Shown here: one piece after another, positions 1-5,613 of the stretch | How positions within the stretch are numbered: position 1 is the first letter of the stretch | Layout: each line of letters starts with the position of its first letter | NCBI GenBank assembly: GCA_029059965.1 | Contig: JAIDUY010000230.1 | Coordinates: 1-5,613 of the forward strand | DNA: 5,613 nucleotides | Source of the DNA: Muribaculaceae bacterium | GTDB taxonomy: Bacteria; Bacteroidota; Bacteroidia; Bacteroidales; Muribaculaceae | Direction of reading: 5' to 3' | Made by a program: the position numbers and the translations under genes | Notes under the pieces: model-generated | Seen by the model: the letters and a program-made list of their open reading frames with translations, nothing else | What the model was told of the DNA's origin: nothing | Database searches by the model: none

Positions 1-902
1 ACACGCAGGTATCGCACCCCATGGCCCAGTTCTTCATGGAGCAGCTGCGCCTGCACCGTCCCAGCCGTGTGTACACCTTCCGCGAGATTTTCGCCAGCAT
101 ACGCCCCTCCGAGTATCTGCTCGACTACTTCGCCGACCACTTCGGCTTCCGTTTCGAAGACCTCAAGTGGCGCTTCGAGCCCGAACACGTCGCCAACATC
201 GTCAAGTCGACAATGGAGAAGCTCATGCAGCAGATTTCGGTGATGCTCTACGCCCACAACTGCGACATCATCGTCCTGTCGGGCCGTCCCACATCCATCG
301 ACGCCATAACCGAACTCTTCGTGAAATATCTTCCCGTGACACCCGACCGCCTCGTTCGCCTCAACGAATACCGCGTAGGTCAGTGGTACCCCCTGGCCGA
401 CCCCGAAGGCTACTTCCGCGACCAGAAAGCCGTGGTTGCCGTCGGTGCCATGGTGGGCTATCTGGCCTCGACACAGGGATTCAACGGAATGGTCATCCAG
501 TTCGACGATATGGTCAAGCACTTCCGCAGCACCGACAACTATGTGTGCCTCTATCAGGGCGACCGCATGAGCTCCACGCTGCTGACTCCCACACACAACA
601 GCGAGAACATAACACTGACGGTCTTCCCGGCATTCTTCGGAACCAAGCAGTTCGACCATCCCCACTACGACGGACGACCCATCTACGCCCTCTACAACAA
701 CTCCGGCCGCCGCAGCCTGCGCCTGACAATCTCGCGCGACTTCCAGAGCGAGCCCGAAACCCTCGTCATCGAGGACATGACCGACCAGAACGGCGACCAG
801 GTGCCTCTGGATCAGGTCGAATTCATCGGCCAGTCCATCATCAACGACGGACAGCACTGGCTCGACAAGGGCGAATTCGAACTGAGCGTGCAGACACGCT
901 GA
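1..902 (+). CDS. srfB: SrfB-family protein (actin/Hsp70-like ATPase fold suspected), C-terminal ~299 residues, 5'-truncated by window
   Basis: The frame is open from base 3 to the TGA at 900-902, so the ATG at base 21 is probably internal and the gene begins upstream. SrfB proteins are usually around 1000 residues (from memory), so about the last third is present. Recognition rests on the order of conserved blocks: a helical stretch ending near base 260, then the strand and loop DIIVLSGRPT (264-293), then the WYPL block near 381-395, then QKAVVAVGAM (423-452), then a tail containing FFGTKQFD. This matches the enterobacterial SrfB pattern of LTGRPSR, GxWYPF, DPK and AVGAM as I remember it. The LSGRPTSID and AVGAMVGYLA pair also resembles the adenosine-binding GGSTRIP and YGAA blocks of Hsp70/actin-like ATPases, so ATP binding is plausible; the N-terminal phosphate loops cannot be seen. 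No signal peptide or membrane segment is visible in this part. It lies 40 nt upstream of the SrfC gene. The family call is good; the ATPase activity is inferred. Confidence 0.85.
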   Translation, partial: TQVSHPMAQFFMEQLRLHRPSRVYTFREIFASIRPSEYLLDYFADHFGFRFEDLKWRFEPEHVANIVKSTMEKLMQQISVMLYAHNCDIIVLSGRPTSIDAITELFVKYLPVTPDRLVRLNEYRVGQWYPLADPEGYFRDQKAVVAVGAMVGYLASTQGFNGMVIQFDDMVKHFRSTDNYVCLYQGDRMSSTLLTPTHNSENITLTVFPAFFGTKQFDHPHYDGRPIYALYNNSGRRSLRLTISRDFQSEPETLVIEDMTDQNGDQVPLDQVEFIGQSIINDGQHWLDKGEFELSVQTR

Positions 903-942
903 CCAATCAAAGCACTTCTCCAACCATCCATTTCCTGAAGCA
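903..942 (+). promoter_or_regulatory. srfB-srfC spacer and SrfC translation leader lacking a Shine-Dalgarno
   Basis: The 40-nt spacer contains only three G residues and no GGAG/AGGA-like core at ribosome-binding distance from the ATG at 943. The first codons after the ATG are A-rich (MTIKEDIN), in contrast to the GC-rich coding DNA around them. This supports 943 as the start and suggests initiation on an unstructured leader, as is common in Bacteroidota. No hairpin with a T-tract and no promoter are recognisable, so the two genes are probably co-transcribed. Confidence 0.4.
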
Positions 943-3879
943 ATGACAATCAAAGAAGATATAAACATCATCAACGAGGGCCTCAAATGGCTCAAGGACA
1001 ACAAGCCCGAACAGTACGAGCAGTCCTTTTTCCAGATGATAGATGGTCGGCGCCGACTTCTGCGCCAGCTCAACGCACTCACCGAAAACCCCGCCATCGG
1101 CGCCTTCGGCGAGAGCCAGACCGGCAAGAGCTACCAGATCAACACACTGCTCAACCGCACCGACAAGGCATTCAAGGTCAAGAGCACCAGCCATCCCGAG
1201 GGCGTGGGCTTCGTGGACGCCATCAACCCTATCGGCGACGACCGCGAGGCAACGGGCGTTGTGACCCGTCTGACAAGCTTCAAGCGCAGCCCGCAGCGCT
1301 ACAATCCCAACTATCCCGTCATAGTCAAGCTGCTGCGCCCCGGCCAGATAGTGTCCATACTCGCGTCGGGCTACTACGCCAACATCCGCGACTATACGAC
1401 CTATTCCGACGAGGAACTCCGTCAGATTTCCGAACGCATCTACAAGACATACAGCGTCCGTCCCGATAACACGGCGTGCTACCTCACCGAGGACGACATC
1501 CTCGACGTGAAGAGCTATCTGGGCACATATATGTCCGCGCCCACCCAGGGCATGCGCCGCAGCAAGTACTTCGAGACACTCACCAAGGTTATCCGCCGCG
1601 TCCCCGTTGGCGAATGGGTGTCGGTGCTCAAATATCTGTGGCATGAGAACGAGGCCATCAGCCGCCTGTTCGAGCGTCTGGTCAACGACCTCGAGCGCCT
1701 TCAGTTCGCCCGCGAGGTGTATGTGCCTATCGAGACTGTGATGCACGGCGGCGAAAACCGACGCACCATCATGTCCGTGGCCTGCCTCAACGGCCTCGAC
1801 GAAAAGGGATGGCCCATCACCAGCCCCGTCTTCGTGCCTGCCAAGGGCAATCCCTCCGAACTCACCGAGGTGCCCGCCGTGCCGACCTGCGACCTCTGCG
1901 CCGTCAGCGCCGAGGTAATCTTCAAGATTGACGACGAATATCTGGACGAGTCGCTGAACTACGACTTCGACCAGCTGCGCGAGAGCGAGCCCGGACATCT
2001 GCCCGCAGCATCGCGCCGCAAGCTCGCCGACCACGTCGACAAGTCGCTCCTTGCCGATACCGATCTCCTTGACTTCCCCGGCGCCCGCAGCCCCGAGCAG
2101 CAGGACGAGGCCAACTGCCGCGAGGGCGAGCGCGACAAGAGCGGCCAGTCGGTGCTGGTCAAGCTATTCCTCCGCGGTAAGATTGCCTACCTGTTCAATC
2201 ATTACAGCGAGAGCCACATGATGAAGGTGCTCATGTTCTGCCACCACAACAAGCAGAGCGAGGTCAAGAACCTCCACATCCTCCTCGACCAGTGGGTGCG
2301 CCGCAATGTCGGCTCCACCGTGGCCGAGCGTGCCGCCACACTGGCGCGTACCGGAGGCATTTCGCCGCTGATGCTCGTGGCCACCAAAATCAACATCGAC
2401 ATGACCTACAAGGACATCGCGAGCTTCAACACCGAGACGGCTGTCAACAACCGCTGGGAAGACCGATTCCGCACCGTGCTCCTCGACGCCGTCCTCAACT
2501 GGACCAACGCCGACTGGTTCAAGAACTGGAGCGGACAGGGTCAGTCGTTCAAGGACACCTACCTGCTGCGAAGCTTCGCCTACTGCGCCTGCACGGGCCA
2601 GGGCAACGGTATGTTCGAGGGCTACAACGTGGCTACATCCAGTCCCGAGCGCGAGCTGAAGATGAACCACGACTACTACCGCCTGCTGCGCCGCACCTTC
2701 GTCAGCAACGGCAGCGTGCGCGAGCTCTTCTTCGACCCCGAACTCGCATGGGACGTGGCCTCGACCCTCAACAACGACGGCTCGCTCTACATCATCGAGC
2801 GCATGGGCAAGGTGGCACGCGCCGCCTCCGAAATACGCAGCGAGCAGATGAAGCGCGAGCGCGACTCCATCATGCAGAACGTCAAGGGCATCCTCGAAGC
2901 CGAATACGACTCCGACAACGAATCCGAAAAACTCCTCCAGAACATCGACACCGTGGCCAACCTCCGCTGGGAACTCGATGCCTCGTGCACCGAGGACAAC
3001 TACTACTTCGGCCATCTCCTGCAGGCACTGCAGGTGACCGAGGTCGAGTGCCTCAGCGTGGTGCACAAGCTCATCAACGACCCCAACATGGGCATAGACC
3101 TCAACGACTTCAAGGAGTACCAGATCATACGCCGCCGCTGCCGCGACTTCGCCGGCTGCGCCAACATGGACGACAAGTGGAACCTGCTGATGCGCACCTA
3201 CGGCTGGCGTACCCGAGAGCAGGCTGTGCAGAACCTCGAGAAGCGCGGCATCAACACCGACCTGCTTTTCGCCGAGACCCTGCGCCCCAAGACCCCGCAG
3301 GTGTTCATCGCCGATCATATCATGGACCTGTGGCGCGATAAGGTGCGTTCCGAGGAGCTTATGAACACCTTCACGGGCGAGGACAATTTCAGCCCCGTGC
3401 TCATGAAGGACCTCGTCAAGACTCTCGTCGACAGTGCCGAACGCCTCCATCTGGCCGACTACCTCGCCGAGCAGATTCGCTCCGAGGTCAGCATAGCCAA
3501 CATCGCCATGGTCAAGGAGAGCCTCGTGGCCGACATGATGGCCTCCATCATCAACGGCTTCGTCAACGACTTCGGCTACTCCATGCTGAGCGCCGCACAG
3601 AAAGACAAGGCCCGCCAGATTGTGGCCGACAACGACCTGTCGGTCTACAACTACATCGAGAAGGAGCGCAAGAGCACCTACACCCACGACGAGCTCTCCG
3701 ACCTTTTCGCCTCGATGGTGGCCGACGCCGGCAACCTCACCGACTCGTTCGACAACCGCTACAACGAGTGGATCGAGTACATGACCATCGCCTATATCGT
3801 ACATCTCAAACGCTCCGAACTCCGTCCCGAAGTCAATCAGGCACTCGGAGACCTTCTTCAGAAAATATCATTCAATTAA
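943..3879 (+). CDS. srfC: SrfC-family putative virulence factor, large P-loop (dynamin-like) GTPase
   Basis: This is a complete 978-residue protein. It has an N-terminal helical lead, then Walker A GESQTGKS at residues 56-63. A block reading VGFVDAINPIG, then EATGVVTRLT (T104 the likely switch-I Thr), follows. DLLDFPGARS places the G3-like DxPG at 377-380, and LVATKINID places a G4-like TKxN at 481-484. The INPxG, ATGVVTR and FPGAR blocks are what I remember as diagnostic of the SrfC/Virul_Fac family, so the family call is strong. The G1-G4 order points to a GTPase of the dynamin-like kind; GTP specificity is inferred. About 270 residues lie between switch I and G3, which is a very long insertion for a G domain. 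A charged helical stretch (about 629-680) could form a coiled coil, and the rest to the C-terminus appears mostly helical. There is no signal peptide or clear transmembrane helix, so it is probably cytoplasmic. At 978 residues it seems longer than the enterobacterial SrfC proteins I recall. It follows srfB by 40 nt and precedes the protease by 6 nt. Confidence 0.88.
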   Translation: MTIKEDINIINEGLKWLKDNKPEQYEQSFFQMIDGRRRLLRQLNALTENPAIGAFGESQTGKSYQINTLLNRTDKAFKVKSTSHPEGVGFVDAINPIGDDREATGVVTRLTSFKRSPQRYNPNYPVIVKLLRPGQIVSILASGYYANIRDYTTYSDEELRQISERIYKTYSVRPDNTACYLTEDDILDVKSYLGTYMSAPTQGMRRSKYFETLTKVIRRVPVGEWVSVLKYLWHENEAISRLFERLVNDLERLQFAREVYVPIETVMHGGENRRTIMSVACLNGLDEKGWPITSPVFVPAKGNPSELTEVPAVPTCDLCAVSAEVIFKIDDEYLDESLNYDFDQLRESEPGHLPAASRRKLADHVDKSLLADTDLLDFPGARSPEQQDEANCREGERDKSGQSVLVKLFLRGKIAYLFNHYSESHMMKVLMFCHHNKQSEVKNLHILLDQWVRRNVGSTVAERAATLARTGGISPLMLVATKINIDMTYKDIASFNTETAVNNRWEDRFRTVLLDAVLNWTNADWFKNWSGQGQSFKDTYLLRSFAYCACTGQGNGMFEGYNVATSSPERELKMNHDYYRLLRRTFVSNGSVRELFFDPELAWDVASTLNNDGSLYIIERMGKVARAASEIRSEQMKRERDSIMQNVKGILEAEYDSDNESEKLLQNIDTVANLRWELDASCTEDNYYFGHLLQALQVTEVECLSVVHKLINDPNMGIDLNDFKEYQIIRRRCRDFAGCANMDDKWNLLMRTYGWRTREQAVQNLEKRGINTDLLFAETLRPKTPQVFIADHIMDLWRDKVRSEELMNTFTGEDNFSPVLMKDLVKTLVDSAERLHLADYLAEQIRSEVSIANIAMVKESLVADMMASIINGFVNDFGYSMLSAAQKDKARQIVADNDLSVYNYIEKERKSTYTHDELSDLFASMVADAGNLTDSFDNRYNEWIEYMTIAYIVHLKRSELRPEVNQALGDLLQKISFN

Positions 3880-3885
3880 TTCACT
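3861..3885 (+). promoter_or_regulatory. AT-rich translation leader of the protease gene, no Shine-Dalgarno
   Basis: The 25 bases before the ATG at 3886 contain only 5 G/C, against about 60% in the flanking genes, and have no purine-rich Shine-Dalgarno core. They span the end of srfC, its TAA (3877-3879) and a 6-nt gap. The low GC begins inside the srfC coding region, suggesting selection for an unstructured start site. It supports 3886 as the true start and translational coupling or re-initiation after srfC. Confidence 0.45.
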
Positions 3886-5613
3886 ATGAAGCGCGTACAT
3901 TTCGATTCGAAAGGCCCGGTGAAGTGGCATTACTTCTTCTGGGAGCCCTGGGGATGCGCAGGCTGTCTGCTCCGCGTCCTCGGCTTCATCCTGCTTCTGG
4001 CGCTGTTCCTGTTCCTGCTGAGTCAGTTCCGCAGTTGCCGCGACAGCAGCACAGGCCCGGATCTGCCGGTTGCCTCGCCGACCCAGCCCGTCAGTGACGT
4101 CATTCCTCCAATCAACGAGGATGACGTCATTGACGACGGGGGTCATCAGTTAGTGGCCAACCGCCTGAACGTGCTTTTCGGTGCCGAGACCGGACAGGCC
4201 GAGTACGAGGCCTGGGTTGAACGATTCCACGAACTTTATCCCGGCGAGGAGTACCAGGTGCTCTTCTACGACCCCAATACCAAGCTGATGTCCATACAGG
4301 TTCCTGCCGAACGCCGCGTGGAGATGATTACGGAGCTGCCCCGACAGATTCCCGACATCCCCTTTATGGTGTTCGAGGAGAGCGTGATGGACACGGGGAT
4401 GCGTCCCAACGACCCCGTGTTCGGCCATTCCGACCACGCCTACTACTTCGACGCCATCAAGGCATACGATGCCTGGGACATCACCATGGGCTCGCCCCTT
4501 GTGACAGTGGCCGTCGTCGACAGCTACTTCGACCTTGAGAACGTCGAGTTTGCCGAAACAATAGTGGTGTCGCCCTACAGCGTGGCACGCGGCGATTCCA
4601 TCGTCGCACTGCCCGGCGACTACAATCCGCAGCGTCCCGACCCCGTCTACATGCACGGCACCATGGTCGGCGCAATGGCCGTCGGCGCCACCGGAAACGG
4701 TCGTTCGACTGCCGGCCTCGCCCCCCGATGCCGCTTCATGCCCATCAGCCTCGGCAGCCGCTTCGGCTGTCTGGCCATGCTTCAGGGCATACTCTATGCC
4801 ATCAATCACCGCGCGACGGTCATCAATATCTCCGCAGGCCTTTCATTCACCGAAGAAGTCAACTCGCTGAGCATACAGCAGCAGGTGGAGATGGCCCGCA
4901 CCGAGCTGCTCGCCCAGGAAGCCGTGTGGCGCTATGTGTTCGACATGGCACAGCGCAACTTCGTCACCATCGTCTGGGCAGCAGGCAATGAAAACGTATT
5001 CACGGCTCTCGACGCTTCCAAGCGCGGCGAGAACACCATCAAGGTGTCGGCCGTCGACGCGAGCATGAGCAAGGCCGAGTTCAGCAACTTCGGCAACTTC
5101 CCTGCCGACAGCATCTACGAGAGCACTCTTTCGGCTCCCGGCGTGCAGGTGCCCGGCGTAGTGCCAGGAACGGCAGGTTATACCCTTGTCGACGGCACGA
5201 GCTTCTCGGCGCCCATCGTCGCCGGATGCGTCGGACTCGTCAAGAGTCTTGACCCGACGCTGAGCACCAGGCAGATTATCGACCTGCTGCAGAGCACGGC
5301 GCGTCCCGTGGCCGGCCGCAATACCACCATAGGCCCGATTGTGCAGATCGGACCGGCGCTGCAGCGCCTTGAGAACTCGTTCTGCTCCTTCGACGCCTTC
5401 CGTCAGGCAGTGGCCGGCGGTACCGGCGGCAGCTACGGCGGCGCCGTAATCGAGTATCTCATCCTCGAAGACCCCACTGTTCTGCCTCCGGTATTCCTGA
5501 TGGAGTTCATCCCCACGGCTGCCAACGCCGGCATGGTGCGCTACCACTCCAACCGCACCCCCGCCACTGTGCTCGAGGCCGACTACACCGCCACAGTCAG
5601 CGACGACCGTGTT
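3886..5613 (+). CDS. Membrane-anchored subtilisin-like (S8) serine protease, 3'-truncated by window
   Basis: The frame is open from the ATG at 3886 to the window end (576 residues, no stop). A basic N-terminus is followed by a hydrophobic helix at about residues 31-48, then a Pro/Asp-rich linker (about 53-86). Residues about 88-168 contain the segment YEAWVERFHELYPGEEYQVL and look like a propeptide (inhibitor I9-like). The S8 domain starts near 174 (PNDPVFG). Its catalytic set is intact: D212 in VAVVDSYFD, H257 in HGTMVGAMA, oxyanion N368 in WAAGNEN, and S439 in DGTSFSAPIVAG. The Asp motif reads DSY instead of the usual DTG/DSG. From about residue 490 a different, Gly-containing C-terminal region begins (GGTGGSYGG near 510) and is cut off. 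More positive charge before the helix than after it favours N-in/C-out, placing the protease domain in the periplasm; this is inferred. It starts 6 nt after srfC, so it is probably part of the same operon and a candidate effector or processing enzyme of the SrfB/SrfC module. The substrate is unknown. Confidence 0.92.
   Translation, partial: MKRVHFDSKGPVKWHYFFWEPWGCAGCLLRVLGFILLLALFLFLLSQFRSCRDSSTGPDLPVASPTQPVSDVIPPINEDDVIDDGGHQLVANRLNVLFGAETGQAEYEAWVERFHELYPGEEYQVLFYDPNTKLMSIQVPAERRVEMITELPRQIPDIPFMVFEESVMDTGMRPNDPVFGHSDHAYYFDAIKAYDAWDITMGSPLVTVAVVDSYFDLENVEFAETIVVSPYSVARGDSIVALPGDYNPQRPDPVYMHGTMVGAMAVGATGNGRSTAGLAPRCRFMPISLGSRFGCLAMLQGILYAINHRATVINISAGLSFTEEVNSLSIQQQVEMARTELLAQEAVWRYVFDMAQRNFVTIVWAAGNENVFTALDASKRGENTIKVSAVDASMSKAEFSNFGNFPADSIYESTLSAPGVQVPGVVPGTAGYTLVDGTSFSAPIVAGCVGLVKSLDPTLSTRQIIDLLQSTARPVAGRNTTIGPIVQIGPALQRLENSFCSFDAFRQAVAGGTGGSYGGAVIEYLILEDPTVLPPVFLMEFIPTAANAGMVRYHSNRTPATVLEADYTATVSDDRV
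4089..4135 (+). repeat. 17-bp imperfect inverted repeat (strong potential mRNA hairpin) inside the protease linker region
   Basis: The left arm CGTCAGTGACGTCATTC (4089-4105) and right arm GGATGACGTCATTGACG (4119-4135) are reverse complements at 15 of 17 positions. The two mismatches are G-U pairs in RNA, so all 17 positions can pair around a 13-nt loop. Each arm also carries the self-palindrome TGACGTCA (4095-4102 and 4122-4129), so the element is a direct repeat with 27-nt period too, which in protein gives SDVI and DDVI. No T-tract follows, so it does not look like an intrinsic terminator. It codes for the linker between the membrane helix and the propeptide-like segment. Function is unknown. 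Confidence 0.6.

Noticed and set aside
21..23. ATG at base 21 as the real start of the first gene
   Set aside because: The frame is open upstream to the window edge, and the motifs match the C-terminal third of a much longer family, so this Met is almost certainly internal.
167..946. 259-codon + strand frame overlapping the srfB end
   Set aside because: It is Arg/His/Pro-rich off-frame translation of the srfB coding region. It only crosses the spacer because no stop falls there.
907..2034. 375-codon open frame on the - strand opposite srfC
   Set aside because: It is antisense to a gene with clear conserved motifs. Its composition (rich in V, A, G, H, L, E) is what the complement of GC-biased codons gives, and no known domain is visible.
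2292..3341. 349-codon + strand frame overlapping srfC
   Set aside because: It is rich in R, H, P and Q, typical of an off-frame shadow of GC-rich coding DNA, and lies entirely within srfC.
2164..3804. 546-codon open frame on the - strand opposite srfC
   Set aside because: Same reasoning: it is very V/H/L/G/E-rich and repetitive, as expected from complementing GAC, GAG, AAC and CTC codons. It lies wholly inside srfC.
4024..4041. Lipoprotein cleavage site at Cys51 of the protease
   Set aside because: The bases read FRSC before the cleavage point; Arg at -2 and Phe at -3 do not fit a lipobox, and the preceding 30-residue polar lead is long for a lipoprotein signal.
4089..4150. Intrinsic transcription terminator
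   Set aside because: The stem is strong but is followed by ACGGGGGTCATC rather than a T-run, and it lies within an intact coding frame.
4843..5547. 234-codon open frame on the - strand opposite the protease
   Set aside because: It overlaps the S8 catalytic domain, whose triad proves the + strand frame. No start context or domain supports it.

Overview
The window is a dense, single-direction stretch of about 60% GC (estimated by eye). It carries three genes on the + strand, two of them covering the window edges. In order they are: the C-terminal third of a SrfB-family protein, a complete 978-residue SrfC-family protein with P-loop GTPase-like motifs, and the first 576 residues of a membrane-anchored subtilisin-like (S8) serine protease that runs off the right end. 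Spacers are 40 nt and 6 nt and all genes are co-oriented, so they look like one operon. I see no RNA gene, mobile element or CRISPR array.

The organism is most likely a GC-rich member of the Bacteroidota, perhaps Bacteroidales. The evidence is indirect. Neither internal start codon has a Shine-Dalgarno sequence, and both sit in locally AT-rich, G-poor leaders inside GC-rich coding DNA, which is the usual initiation context in that phylum. This is an inference, not a proof.

Region by region: bases 1-902 hold the SrfB C-terminus, with an actin/Hsp70-like signature (LSGRPT followed by AVGAM). Bases 903-942 are a short spacer. Bases 943-3879 hold SrfC, with Walker A GESQTGKS, a switch-I-like ATGVVTR, DFPG and TKIN. 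Bases 3880-3885 are a 6-nt junction. Bases 3886-5613 hold the subtilase, with an N-terminal transmembrane helix, an acidic/Pro linker, a propeptide-like segment and a catalytic domain with intact Asp/His/Asn/Ser. The linker-coding DNA holds a 17-bp imperfect inverted repeat.

In enterobacteria SrfB and SrfC are encoded together (srfABC) and are annotated as putative virulence factors of unresolved biochemistry. Here a SrfB/SrfC pair is joined directly to a membrane-tethered protease. The simplest working model is a nucleotide-regulated module: an actin/Hsp70-like ATPase and a dynamin-like GTPase as switch or assembly components, with the protease as output or processing enzyme. That model is inference from gene order and motifs. 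The upstream part of the operon, the protease C-terminus and anything beyond it are outside the window.
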